From Meconema thalassinum (lineage: Eukaryota; Arthropoda; Insecta; Orthoptera; Tettigoniidae), in assembly GCA_946902985.2 (NCBI GenBank), contig OX336389.2, positions 791,864,979-791,928,978 on the forward strand: 64,000 nucleotides of DNA. Reading direction: 5' to 3'. Made by a program: the position numbers and the translations under genes. Shown one piece after another: positions 36,474 through 47,904 of the stretch; position 1 is the first letter of the stretch; each line of letters starts with the position of its first letter. The notes below the pieces were generated by a model. That model had not been told where the DNA came from. It was given only the letters and a program-made list of their open reading frames with translations, and ran no database searches.

Positions 36474-38084
36474 AGAAGTAGTTCCGTGAAGTTCTAAATA
36501 GCCTATTTGCATATTTTATCTCATTGGTCTTTTTCATTAAATCTCTCCTTCCTATTAAAACGATTTTCCATGTGATAGGCCTATACCAAATAGTTTTTGG
36601 TTCACCAACACCATTAAAATCAGAAGTTTTGTGCTAGAATATATAGCTTCAATATCGGTAATTAAGACTCCTTCCGCGAGTTAGCATCTTTCTGTGACGA
36701 AACAATAATATTAAGTTTTAGAAAAAAATGCACGGTTTCTACAGAATGAGTAACAAAAATTAAGCTACAAAATTAGGCGCTCATATATAATGCTTATTGT
36801 CATAACTTACCATAGGAATCATAATTTTATCCCCTGAATAGGATATGAGAAAAGACAAGTAGTTTAATGAAGAACAAAATGGCCTATTTTCATATATCCT
36901 ACATACGTTAATTGGCTCTATCAACAACAAAGTTTCAGTTTGATTGCAGTAATATATTCGTAGACAATGTGAACCATCTATATATTTCGGATGTTCGCCA
37001 TGTTGGATTTCTATATATGTAGCCCATAGAGTTATGGAATATTAGAATATTATTAGGTAGGTTTATTATTGAAACTTCAATCGTGTGATTAGGGCACAAG
37101 AAATAAAGACTAGATTCTAAAATTTCCCACAGCCGCCATCTTGAGGCTTTGAAAATATTTGAAATAAATGAGATGTCAGTGAATTTGTATAAGCATTACC
37201 GTATCAGGCTCCACTGCGCACGGATGGTTAAATCGCGAGATACATCGAGTTAAATATTTAAATTTCGCGTCGCCGCCATGTTAGATTTGAGCCTAACCAG
37301 GTCATTGGAAGTCCCATAGGTGAACTTATGTTAACAGCCTTGATGAACATACACAATTTCAGTTTGATTGCTCTGATAGATTAGAAGATATTGAGGACCA
37401 TCTAAATATTTCTGATGAACGCCATGTTGAATTTATATATATATATATATTGGCCATAAAATTATGTATTATTTCATGGCAATTATTGTGCAGGCTCATT
37501 ATTCAAACGTTCACTTCGATCGCATCATTGGGGCACAAGGAACAAAAATCTTAATTTTAAAATTTCGCACAGCCACCATCTTGTGGTTATGTTACCAATT
37601 CAATTCAATTAGATGTCAATGCATTACAATTTGTATAAACATTTGCTGAACCATGTTTCACTTCAATCAGATGGTAAAATCAGGAAAGACGTATATTTAA
37701 ATGATTCAAATTCACTTGGTCGCCATGTTTGTTTTGTACCTGACAAATTTCCGAATGTCAAACAGGTGACCTTCTAGTAGTGCCTTTTATCACCGTACAA
37801 AATTTCAAGATAATATCAGTAACAGTTTCGGAGATATAGAATGCCGGTGAAATATTTCGCACAGTCGCCATGTTGGATTGTTGAGACGTATAAAATTTGA
37901 AAGCCACGATAGGGGTAAGACACAACAGTACTATGTCCTTACCGAGTTTCATTGAAATCACTCTAGCCGTTATACTTTTATTACGCGGGGGACTCACACA
38001 CACTCACACACATACGCACGCATGCACACACCCACGGACCAAAGCTGAACTCACAAGCATATTTTTCATGAATGAAAATAGGCT
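36474..38084. repeat. AGCCTA-family repeat element with CGCCATNTT array
   Basis: It starts GTAGTTCCGTGAAGTTCTAA with AGCCTATTTGCA (36500-36511) and ends TGAAAATAGGCT (38073-38084), an inverted pair like that of the elements at 41.1-43.6 kb. A second start (AAGTAGTTTAATGAAG...GGCCTATTTTCA) lies at about 36858. A module of roughly 145 bases is repeated, each with a CGCCATGTTG or CGCCATCTTG block. Near the right end are a GAAATCACTCTAGCCGTTAT block and a CACACA run. No coding frame. Confidence 0.55.
37983..38036. repeat. CA-rich microsatellite
   Basis: Imperfect ACAC run with CGCA and CCCA interruptions, at the place where the related repeats at 42.1 and 43.5 kb also carry CA/CAGA runs. Confidence 0.8.
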
Positions 38085-38164
38085 AAAAATAGGTTTTAAA
38101 ATTTCGAACAGACGCCATGTTGAATTTTTGAAAACAAAGATCGTGCTGAAGTTTGTAATTTCTC

Positions 38165-38983
38165 TCTAGTGAATAGCGGAATATCATCATGCAGTACCGG
38201 AATGTGATCACGAACTCTCTCTGGATGGTTAGGAAATAGCTCATCTACCTATATAATAGCTTCCTTCTGGGATGCCGACATAACAGCAGCAGGCACCATA
38301 ATGCCGCCCAGCTTCTTATTGACAACTTTGTAGCCCAAACTCATGGGTCCTTTTCCTTATAGATCGTTAATGAGCTCGTTCCATTTATGTTCCTTACTTT
38401 GAGTAATGGCCCGTTTGAGAGCCCTCCTCGCCACGTTACACTCTTCTATCGCATTTACAAACTCCACAGAATCTCTGCAGAGCCTTTGTACCCTTCTCCT
38501 TAATCGCAATCACAATCGTCGAGCCTCTGCTATTTCAACATTCCACCAATAGGCTGACCGCTTGTTCGGGAAGATCTTCTTTTTGGGCATGGATGCTCCG
38601 CAAGCCTTATCAATGAGATTAATGGTCGACCAAACCAGGGTCTCTGCAGAACCCAGGGGGCTATGTTGAAACAAATCCTCCAGAATTTGCTTCCCCTGAG
38701 TTATTACTGCAAGAAAAATTTTACAATCCATGTGATCAACGTTCCATCTAGACGGTATGAGAATTTCATGAACTAGCTCTCCTCGAGGCCGAGTATTAAA
38801 AAGGATGTATCTATGATCACTGTTGTTATTATCTAGCATTACATGCCAGTCTGCAATGTAAACAGCAAGATCTGCAGAGACAAACGTTAGGTCTGGTGTG
38901 GTAACGTTTTGCCCAGGCCGACACAATTTTGAAGCATCACCGCTATTTAGCAGCACTAAGAATAACCTAGCAGCCATCTCCAA
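38165..38983 (-). pseudogene. LINE endonuclease relic (Jockey/R1-like)
   Basis: The minus-strand frame from 38983 has TPDLTFVSADLAVYIADW and SDHRYILFNTRP: the SDH block of the APE-type endonuclease that nicks target DNA. It continues with SAYWWNVEIAEARRL, the WWNxEIxxARR linker between endonuclease and RT. A TGA at about 38510 (probably a decayed CGA) ends the 157-residue frame, but the same frame continues with RLRRRVQRLCRDSVEFVNA and SKEHKWNELINDL before another stop. RT itself is missing. Clade assignment is from motif style only. Confidence 0.75.
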
Positions 38984-39180
38984 ATGCCGGGACGGTACCT
39001 AGCGGAAGGCCACGGTCGCTTCCTACCCAAATCCTATCCTAATTTAAAATACACACACTAGAACAGACATCACAGTGACACAGGGTTTCACCCAAATTTT
39101 TTACACACCCAAGTACACGGTGCTACATGACCACGAAGTCTCAAAGTCCCTATGAAATCAACAACAACAACAACAACTAT
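38984..39180 (+). repeat. SINE 3' part
   Basis: CCGGGACGGTACCTAGCGGA, AAAATACACACACTAGAACA, then CCAAGTACACGGTGCTACAT and GACCACGAAGTCTC. The hairpin arms have drifted (GGTGCT/AGTCCC). It ends in a CAA repeat (39164-39179). Confidence 0.55.
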
Positions 39181-39326
39181 TATCTTATTTCTTGTAAGTT
39201 ACTAATTTCGTACGTGCGAATGTTTCAGAGTTGAATCGCTGTAACTCGCTATTGAGTGATTCGATCTCATCGAAACTAAAGGAATGATCACTGTTGTTAA
39301 TTAAGAATTCCTCGTGTAATTTACTA

Positions 39327-40791
39327 CACACATCAAAAAAAGTTTTGCATCACCTCGGTTCCCAGATCTCCGGCATATAGACGTTGACTGTGTATATTGT
39401 ATCCAAGATACAGTCCCTTTGACTGTTCATAGATGTCACTAAAACTGCTCAAAGATGTAAACAACCATGCATGAGCAGGGCCTATTAGACGGAGGGGGTA
39501 CGACAGCCGATCAGTTCCAGTCATTCCACCAGGACGAAGGTACGCTGCTCATGTTGTCTGTAGTTCTACCATGCTTAGAAGGTCAATACCGCAGTTCGAT
39601 CGCGTCCGCATTGATACTTTGTGTCAAGAAGGGCTCTCAACAAGGGAAGTTTCCAGGCGTCTCAGAGTGAACCAAAGCGATGTTGTTCGGACATGGAGGA
39701 GGTACAGAGATACAGGAACTGTCGATGACAGGCCTCGCTCAGGCCGCCCAAGGGCTACTACTGTAGTGGATGACCGCTACTTACGGATTGCCGCTCGGAG
39801 GAACCCTGACAGCAATGCCACCATGTTGAATAATGCGTTTCGTTCAGCCACAGGACGTCGTGTTTCAACTCAAACTGTGCGCAATAGGCTGCATGATGCG
39901 CAACTTCACTCCCGACGTCCATGGCGAGGTCCAGCTTTGCAACCCCGACACCATGCAGCGCGGTACAGATGGGCCCAACAACATGCTGAATGGACCCCAC
40001 GGAATTGGCATCACGTTCTCTTCACCGATGAGTGTCGCATATGCCTTCAACCAGACAATCGTCGGAGACGTGTTTGGAGGCACCCTGGTCAGGCTGAACG
40101 TCTTAGACACACTGTCCAGCGAGTGCAGCAAGGTGGTGGTTCCCTGATGTTTTGGGGTGGCATTATGTGGGGCCGACGTACGCCACTGGTGGTCATGGAA
40201 GGCTCCGAAACGGCTTTACGATACCTGAATGACATCCTCCGACCCATAGTGCAACCATATCGGCAGAATATTGGAGAGGCATTTGTCTTCATGGACGACA
40301 ATTCTCGACCTCATCGTGCACATCTTGTGAATGCGTTCCTTCAAGATAACGACATCGCTCGACTACAGTGGCCAGCATGTTCGCCAGACATGAACCCTAT
40401 CGAACATGCCTGGGATATGTTGAAAAGGGCTGTTTATGGACGTCTTGACCCACCAACCACTCTGAGAGATTTACGCCGAATTGTCGTTGAGGAGTGGGAC
40501 AATTTGGACCAACAGTGTCTTGATGAACTTGTGGATAGTATGCCACGGCGAATACAGGCATGCATCAATGCAAGAGGACGTGCTACTGGGTATTAGAGGT
40601 AGTGGTGTGTACTGCAATCTGGACCACAAATGCTGAAAGTCTAGCTGTATGATGGTACAACATGCAATGTGTGGGTCTCATGAGCAATAAAACGAGCTGA
40701 AATGTTGTTTGTGTTGATCTCTATTCCCTTTGTATTTAACGGTTCCGGAACTCTTGGAACCGAGGTGATGCAAAACTTTTTTTGATGTGTG
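39327..40791 (+). mobile_element. Complete Tc1-type transposon
   Basis: TA flanks both ends (39325-39326, 40792-40793). The terminal inverted repeats are identical for 36 bases, beginning CACACATCAAAAAAAGTTTT, and similarity continues to about 47 bases with three mismatches. The 1465-base length, TA duplication and central uninterrupted transposase match an autonomous Tc1 element. Intact ends and open frame suggest recent insertion. Confidence 0.95.
39571..40596 (+). CDS. Tc1-type DD34E transposase
   Basis: 341 residues, the usual length for the family, uninterrupted from ATG 39571 to TAG. It would bind the element's inverted repeats and move it by cut-and-paste at TA sites. Residues about 8-55 form a paired-like helix-turn-helix (GLSTREVSRRLRVNQSDVVR), followed by a GRPR linker (PRSGRPRAT) and a second helix-turn-helix (RRVSTQTVRNRLHDA). 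The catalytic domain shows HVLFTDECRI (first D), FMDDNSRPHRAH (second D) and SPDMNPIEHAWD (E); I count 34 residues between the second D and the E, as in DD34E. MFWGGIMWG is the glycine-rich block. The ATG chosen is the first in the frame and gives a standard N-terminus. This is the only gene in the window that looks functional. Confidence 0.95.
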   Translation: MLRRSIPQFDRVRIDTLCQEGLSTREVSRRLRVNQSDVVRTWRRYRDTGTVDDRPRSGRPRATTVVDDRYLRIAARRNPDSNATMLNNAFRSATGRRVSTQTVRNRLHDAQLHSRRPWRGPALQPRHHAARYRWAQQHAEWTPRNWHHVLFTDECRICLQPDNRRRRVWRHPGQAERLRHTVQRVQQGGGSLMFWGGIMWGRRTPLVVMEGSETALRYLNDILRPIVQPYRQNIGEAFVFMDDNSRPHRAHLVNAFLQDNDIARLQWPACSPDMNPIEHAWDMLKRAVYGRLDPPTTLRDLRRIVVEEWDNLDQQCLDELVDSMPRRIQACINARGRATGY

Positions 40792-40793
40792 TA

Positions 40794-41080
40794 TATACTT
40801 GTCATAAAAGTTGGTAGATCCATGAATTTCTAGAAAATAGATATATTTCTCGCGATTCATTGTACCAAGCTCAACGAAAGCGTGTAACCTATCACGGCAC
40901 GGTCAACTAAATATTATTCTTCACGCAGCTAATCATAAATTAGAAGTGTCGTGCATGTGAATTTCCAAAGAAAAATTGCTCAAAGTCCGGTAGCAACGAA
41001 ACAGACTCAATGCAATCAATCGCTACTGTGATACGTGGCACTCGATGCATAATACATCTGAAACTGAGAAACAACAAGTA
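40794..41080. other. No gene recognised
   Basis: Unassigned flank. Confidence 0.4.
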
Positions 41081-42199
41081 GTTCCGTGACGAACTAATGA
41101 GCCTACTTTTCTTAAAATTTAAGGTTCATGCCAATGATTAATCTATATGGATCTAATTAGAGTAATGACGAAATTAAGTTAGTAATATCGAAATTTCTAA
41201 TTAGTTCGAAATACTGTATACCTGGCATAATGTAGCCTAATAAAGCACTACAGTTGGCAGCCCTGGTGACTGAATATATTCTTAGATCCATTTCTTAGGG
41301 TACAGAATACAAAATTTGGTTGAAGTCCAATGGATAGCTTGGACGTTTCATGCAGTTAATAATTGGATCTAACAGCGCGCGTAAAATAATGTTGGCAACA
41401 ATGCCATGCATGTATTGGTCAGAAATAATCTGAAATAATATGATCTATTGTTGTGCCAATTTTGAATGAAATCCATTAGTTAGTATAGAAGTTACATGTA
41501 ATTAAAGTTGGACCTCTCACCAGGCTTAGAATCATGTTGGTAGCACTGACGTATATAAGTTACTCCAAATTAATATAGAATATCAGGTACTATACGTGTG
41601 CATAGTTTAAAGCTGTCGGTTTGCATTCTTTCTGATATATGGGTATTTGGGTTTTAAAAAATTGAGTGCATTTATTAACAGTTGGCAGCCCTGGAGGCTC
41701 TTAAGAATACGCTCAGTCATATCTGTTTATGTACACATAGCACATACGAAATTTGGTTGAAATCCAATTGATAGTGTAGAAGTTATATGCTTTTAAATAT
41801 TGGACTTATCAGCAGGCTTATAATCATTTTGCCAACACTGCCATGTATGGACTCCTGGAAATTAAACTGCAATATTATTATCTATACGTGTGCCAATTTT
41901 GAAATAGCTCCCATTCATACCTTCCATGATATCCAACATGGAGCTCAAATTTCAATAGCGATTTTTCAGCAGTTGGTAGCACTGACATCATTTTCAAATA
42001 TGGCCGTGAGATATTCAGGTATAGAACTTTACTCCTACCATATTTTGTTTCGATTGTTGCAGCCGTTTAGGAGTTGATAGGGGGGGGGGGGACACACACA
42101 CAGCCAGGCAGAAGGACAGACAGAAGGACAGACAGACACACATTTGCCCGATCTCAAGTCTACGTTTTCCTCATTTTCGCAAAATGTGAAAAGTAGACT
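41081..42199. repeat. AGCCTA-family repeat, unit A
   Basis: GTTCCGTGACGAACTAA leads into AGCCTACTTTTC (41100-41111); the unit ends with GAAAAGTAGACT (42188-42199), the inverse of its start. Inside, GTTGGCAGCCCTGG occurs at 41253 and 41681, each followed by a TTTGGTTGAARTCCAATKGATAG block. Near the right end come GCAGCCGTTTAGGAGTTGAT and a CA/CAGA run. Confidence 0.65.
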
Positions 42200-42204
42200 A
42201 ACAG

Positions 42205-43553
42205 GAAGTTCCGTGACGAACTAAAGAGCCTACTTTTCATGCCAATGATTATTCTACAGTATATGAACCTATCTAGAATAATGACGAAATTAAGTTGGTA
42301 GTATCGAAATGTCTAATTAGTTCGATTATTCCGGGTATAATGAAGCCTAATAGAGCACTACAGTTGGCAGCCCTGGTGACTGAATATATTCTTAGTTCCA
42401 TCTCTTAAGGTACAGAATACAAATTTTGGTTGAAGTCCAATGGACGTAACATGCAGTTAGACGCGTAAAAGCATTTGGGCAACAATGCGTGTGCTGGTTA
42501 GAAATAATCGGAAATATTATGATATCTTGTTGTGCCAATTTTGGATGAAATCCTTTTGTTAGTAGAGAAGTTGAATGTATTTTAAAATTGGACCTATCAG
42601 CAAGCATACAATCATCTTGGTAGCACTGACTTATATTAATTACTCCAAATTAATATCGATTGTCAGGTGCTATACGTGTGCAAAATATAGAGCTGTTGGC
42701 TCGCATACTTTCTGATATATTGATATTAGGGTAAAAAGATATAGACAGCATTTATTAACAGTTGGCAGCCCTGATTGCTCTTAGGAATACTTATAGTCAT
42801 ATCTGTTATGGTACACATAGCACATACGATATTTGGTTGAAATCCAACTGATAGTATAGAAGTTAAATGTAGTTAAAAATTGGTCCTATCAGCAGGCTCA
42901 GAATCATGTTGGTAGAACTGAAGTATATAAGATACTTCAAATTAATCTAAAATATCAGGTACTATACGTGTGCATAGTTTAAAAGCTGTCGGCTAGCATA
43001 CTTTCTGATATATTGGTATTTGGATATAAAAATAGAAAGAGCAATTATTAACAGTTGGCAGCCCTGGTGGCTCTTAAGAATACGCTCAGTCATAGCTGTT
43101 CATGTGCACATATTACATACAGAATTTGGTTGAAATCTAATTGATAGTGTATAAGTTATATGCATTTAAATATTGGACCTATCAGTAGGCTTAAAATTAT
43201 TTTGGCAACACTGTCATGTATGGTCTCCTGGAAATTAAACTGAAATAGTATTATCTACATGTGTGCCAATTTTGGAATAGCTCCCATTCATGCCTTTCAA
43301 GATATCCAACATGGAGCTCAAATTCCTAGTGCGTTTTTTCAGCAGTTGGTAGCACTGGCATCATTTTCAAACATGGACGTGAGATATTCCGGTAAACATC
43401 TTTACTCATACTAAATTTGGTTTCGATTGCTGCAGCCGTTTAGGAGTTGATAGGGGACACACACACACAGCCAGACAGACAGACACACATTTTCCCGGAT
43501 GGATCTCATAAGTCTACTTTTTCCTCATTTTTGCAAAATGTGAAAAGTAGGCT
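42205..43553. repeat. AGCCTA-family repeat, unit B (tandem to A)
   Basis: Same order as unit A, 1127 bases downstream at its start: GTTCCGTGACGAACTAA, AGCCTACTTTTC (42227-42238), GTTGGCAGCCCTG three times (42363, 42761, 43054), the same GCAGCCGTTTAGGAGTTGAT block and CA/CAGA run, ending GAAAAGTAGGCT (43542-43553). The extra 230 bases relative to unit A come from an additional internal module. Confidence 0.65.
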
Positions 43554-43834
43554 AAAGATATGGTGATGCCTTGGATGAATAGGAAGGAGCTAGCAGTGTA
43601 AACAATACAGGCCTGGCCTTTGGCTTATCGATATAGGAAGGAAAATAAAATGAAACCTGCAAACTTCTCAAATCAGGAACCAACTTGTCAACAAACTTTC
43701 AAGTTGAACTGACTATTTCTTAATATGATTATCACGGCAAAGAAATAAATGATCAGCTAATTTTGGTTTGGTAAATTTGGTTTAATTTTCAATAACATTG
43801 GTGTATTTTTATCAATTATTGTTATTGTTGTATT
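43554..43834. other. No gene recognised
   Basis: Unassigned spacer. Confidence 0.35.
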
Positions 43835-43835
43835 C

Positions 43836-44216
43836 TTGGTGTTTCATATGAGGGGCTTGGACAGAGTGGTCATTTAGCCCCATGCACTTGAATGTATGTG
43901 TAGAGTTTGTCTGATAACCTGTGCAATTGTGTCTGTAGTAGCGAGTGTGTTTGAGATTCAGGTAAGGATTGGAAAGAATGTGGCCGTGGTCTTAAGTTAG
44001 GATACATCCTGGCATTTTCCTTGAGTAGAAGTGGAAAACCACAGAAAACCACTCTAAGATGGCTGAAATGGGAATCGAACCTGCCTCTCCTCAGTTTTGC
44101 CTCACTAGGCTAAGTGTATCCCGAGCCAGCCTTCAAACCAGACTTAAATTTCTTGGGAATTGAACCCAGACCTCTGAAACAACAGCCAAGAAAGCTAGCC
44201 GCTACACCACAAGGTG
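43836..44216 (-). repeat. SINE(s), minus strand
   Basis: On the minus strand a head with GTGGTGTAGCGGCTAGCTTT (A-box region) and GAGGTCTGGGTTCAATTCCC (strong B box) at 44213-44155. Then comes a second B-box-like GGCAGGTTCGATTCCCATTT (44096-44077), a GTGGTTTTCTGTGGTTTTCC body block, and a tail that ends CATGGGGCTAAATGACCACT and CCAAGCCCCT. Two B boxes suggest one SINE inserted in or fused to another. Confidence 0.6.
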
Positions 44217-44720
44217 GTCTTAAGTGATTATTGAATTGAGATATACCTATAAATGGTTGGCGTTAAACATTCATTTTCTTTATCGATTCTTGTACTAGTA
44301 ACGAGGTATAGCTCTAGAAACCGTCCTTTCGTAGATTTTTGCAGTATTTTATGATACTGTATGTTTTACCTATAGACTAATAACCACATATATTCGAATG
44401 CATAAATTGATGTCTAGAAATTAATATAATGTATATTCAAGAATATATCACTACGATAGCACACAGATGGCAGTTGGGAGAGTTAAAATATATATTTACC
44501 TCCGCTTTCCATGAACCTTTTCCAAAATTGAACAATTTTCACTATAGCCTACTAGAGGAAGTACGCTTGTTGGTGGTCAAACCACGCTTTCTACAGAGCT
44601 GATACTGAAGTAGTTCTTGAATGGTAAGCGTTTCACCGCTGCACGACAATATTTCAAGAGCTGGGAAATTTCTTGATAAAAATGTACGAATAGCAGGGAT
44701 TATCATTAATCACCAGTACT
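44217..44720. other. No gene recognised
   Basis: AT-rich DNA; the last 60 bases may be 5' remnants of the LINE that follows. Confidence 0.4.
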
Positions 44721-44721
44721 T

Positions 44722-45060
44722 GATATGTTGTTTGCAGACGAAGTTGTGATCTGGGGCGAGGAAGAGATGGAGGTACAAGAACAGTTAGACGTAATAAATG
44801 AAAAGATTGAGCAATGGGCATTGAAGATAAATGTGGAGAAGAGTAAATCAGTGGTGATGAGCAGAGCTAATAAAGAAGGAAAAGGAGTAATCAAAATCGG
44901 AGATAAGGAATTGGAAGTGGTGAAACACTTCAAATACTTGGGAAATAAACTGACTGAAAATGGAAGACTAAATTTGGAAATTAGCAGAAGAATACAACTC
45001 GGGAGTGCTTTCTACCAACAGGTACGGGGACTAGTATGGAACAAGGATATGCCAATTAAG
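44722..45060 (+). pseudogene. LINE reverse-transcriptase relic (palm/thumb)
   Basis: The frame starts MLFADEVVIWGEEEMEVQ, corresponding to the YADD catalytic box and following strand of non-LTR RT; the second aspartate is replaced by glutamate (FADE), so the enzyme would be inactive. Further on, ALKINVEKSKSVVMSR and VVKHFKYLGNKL match the LKxNxxKTxVM and FxYLG blocks, and AFYQQVRGLVWNKDMPIKA is a conserved thumb segment. The open frame runs to 45234, but from 45061 it reads into the LTR-like repeat, so about 60 residues at its end are not LINE. Confidence 0.8.
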
Positions 45061-47289
45061 GCATGCGCAAGTCTGTCACTACAGACATTCCTTCAACAAT
45101 TTACCAATGGCTTCACAATTGCCCATTGTCAAACAACAAATACCTCCCTCTGCTACGGGAATAATAAATCTCACTCTCAGAGATGCTTCGCAGTTCCTTT
45201 CAAAAACATATACTTCTTAACTCACTTCTCATAGTTAATAAATTCTTTTCATAGTTGCAGTAACCATAGTAAAATATTTAATAAATATACTGGTTCTATC
45301 AATGAATTAATTTAACACGTAAAACGATAAAATACTAGTCTTCAGATAACAATCTTATTTCTTTGCATCCTACACATTTCTATAAAAGCTTTCAATTAGC
45401 TGCAATATTCCTTTAAATCTTTCTTCACATTCTTATTACTTCAAAATACGCCAAAATTCGTATTTGTTAACTTCACATTGTATTCCTTTACATATTCTTC
45501 CTTTAATATATTTCCCACAAATTTTAATACTTTATAATTGTTAGTCACCAAATATTTGTAACCAAATCTGTCTAATAATTTATCACATCGTAACTTTGCG
45601 TAGATCTCAACATAAGATCTTTAAGAATTGCGTTCTTTAAAAACATATCTCTGTATAACATTCTTGGAATAAATTTCCGTCATTGTTATCGTTAACAAAA
45701 AACGATATCTTACAATTCAAAAATTAACAAAATGTGATCAGAACACATTTAAACTTTACCATAAATATATCCTGAACTAAGCTGAAAAATCTCCCCATTC
45801 AAATTTCGAAAGTCGCAAAATTCAAAAAATTCAAAGGAAAATTCTAAAGAAAAATTCCAAATTCTCAAATTCGACGAAAAACGTGAATAAACATCCGCAT
45901 GGTGTAGTTATGAAAATATAACGTCGAAAATTACAATAATATCATTTAAATCAATAAATAGTTTTTGGTATATTCCTAAAAGGTCTACAAAAATCTACAA
46001 AGTGGGATATATCGTATGTCCGAAGACTACCTTGTGTTGCGTTAAATATGACGAGAAGTGGGCTTCCTTTCCTGTCCTTTAGAAACAGATTGTTTCCAAG
46101 CGCAAGACTGCATGATGTAGTTTGGTCTGCTCTGGTCTCGTACAGAAGTTCTCATGCGGTCAGGTCCGGGATTCGAACTCCATCATCATCGTGTTGCCGT
46201 TCCTTCCACTGGTGATTCTTCTTGTATGAGATGGGATAGCCCTTTCTCTCTTTAAAGCGCCAGTCCTCCCTGGCCACTCTCGTACAGGAAATCCTTCTAT
46301 CTTCTTACACCAAAGTTCTGATGTACTGTCATTTTAGATGAAATGACTTGTAGATGTAGAATTTCTGCATGGGAGAGATGAGATGTTAATCTCTCCCGTG
46401 AGATTGATGTTATGTCATTTCGAATATTCTTGCTGCCATCACAGTTCTGTTCCCATAACTTTTTAGTTGACCATCATAACTGCTGTTAATTCGTTAGTAA
46501 ATTCCTCCCTCAACTTCAGGAATTTCGACATAGTTGATACTGTAGATTGGTTCTGTAAACTTTATAATTCGTTGAATGTCGACTTCATATATCTTCATGC
46601 ACAAACTAAGTGCCTTCGATGTTGAATTTCTATTTGCTTTGTCTAATTGTCGAGTAGCTTATTTTGGCGTCCATCTCCGTTGAAATCGCAAATAATAAGA
46701 CCCTCGTTTCTTCTTCCATTTCCCCCGCGTCAATTTTCCAATGCTGCGTCTTTTTTCAAACCAAGGTTCTGATTGGTCGCTCATTGTAGTTGATCATAAT
46801 CATCCTTAATCGAATAAATAATTGGCTGCAATTTTAATAAATAGTTCATATTTATTATTTAATAACCTTCATGATGTTTCGACGTAATAAAATGTCCTGG
46901 TAATTAGCTGTGCTCATTACAATGCTGGCGTTCATTTAAGTAAGGTCGCTTCTGATTGGCTGTGCGCCGCGTGCCGTTCCCGCGATCTCCCCCTTCCACG
47001 CTTCAGACACGCTTACAGTTCGCGCCGGGGTGAGCTCTCTTCGGGAATCCTCGATTCTCCTCGCGCACACTCGTTCGGTTCTTTTTCTCTCGATGCAGTC
47101 TAGTTTCAAGTCCGCCACGTGACTGTAATCTCGCCATTGGTTGGCTAAATTAACTGAGTTAACTCTGCGATGTACAAAACTGGTTTTGTGACAACTTGCA
47201 GCATAGCAATATTTTAACATGGGACAATTTAGAAAACTTTTGAAGAGATGAATAATTTCCTAACCGATATCCGTATAAGAGTACAGTAC
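45061..47289 (-). repeat. 2.2 kb LTR-like dispersed repeat, copy 2
   Basis: Second copy of 31072-33312, interrupting the LINE relic at its left edge and so marking the repeat's boundary. The three ATTGG (CCAAT) sites are conserved at about 46772, 46955 and 47137. By eye the copies are roughly 85-90% identical with many small indels. Confidence 0.65.
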
Positions 47290-47399
47290 CAACTTTTGGC
47301 TTCGCCTACAAAAGCCTTTTCCAGAATCTCCAACACCTGGTACCATTCAATTCCCCTTCCTCTAGCCGGTCTTTAAATATATTAACAACTGCTCATTAG

Positions 47400-47772
47400 A
47401 AATACATAGGGCATCCCTGTCGGTTGCTTAACTTAGCTAGCTCTACCTTCTTATGACTGTAACTGCCTATGAAACCTGTTCCACCTTGCTCTACTTCTTG
47501 CCTAATCTTAGACCTTAACCTAGCTTCGATATCTGCTATCTTCCTTTCAGCCTTACTCTCGATATCCACTACTTTCTCCTGAATGTTTCCTCCCTTTCTT
47601 CTGTCCTATCTGTTAACATACCCTTCTTTTCTCTGATTTCTTTAATGCTCTCTAAATTCAGCTGGTTAAAATCCTCTACATTGTTACTCTCTTCTACCAA
47701 CCGACTACGCTCATTCTCCACATTCACCTCAGCCATACTACCGCCTAACTGTTGACCACTTCTCAATTGCAC
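47400..47772 (-). pseudogene. Gag-like coiled-coil relic of an LTR element
   Basis: The minus frame from 47772 (67 residues) is highly charged (VENERSRLVEESNNVEDF, LESIKEIREKKGMLTDR). After a one-base shift it continues with KVVDIESKAERKIADIEA and RLRSKIRQEVEQGGTGF. This is a predicted coiled coil, similar in style to the N-terminus of the gag at 57-59 kb but not alignable with it by eye. It stands just downstream, on the minus strand, of a primer-binding-site-like sequence, as a gag start should. Confidence 0.4.
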
Positions 47773-47886
47773 ATTTCACTCATCACCCATACTGGGACAA
47801 TAACACAGCAAAGAAAAAAACAAAAACAAATGCACTTGCACAGAGATATGTCATTTTCCCCTTCACAATTGTTACCTGGTTTTCAT

Positions 47887-47904
47887 CCCAACGTGATGGC
47901 GCCA
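47887..47904 (-). promoter_or_regulatory. Candidate primer-binding site
   Basis: The minus strand reads TGGCGCCATCACGTTGGG. TGGCGCC is a common start of retroelement primer-binding sites (tRNA-Lys type), and two bases upstream the sequence ends in TATTACA, a possible LTR end (CA) at 47907. Confidence 0.4.

Noticed and set aside
39833..40147. Alternative frames within the Tc1 transposase
   Set aside because: Overlap the clearly conserved DD34E frame and have no motifs.
31072..47289. The two 2.2 kb repeats as the LTRs of one 16 kb element
   Set aside because: They differ by about 10-15% with many indels, and the DNA between them contains unrelated, independently inserted elements and no pol.
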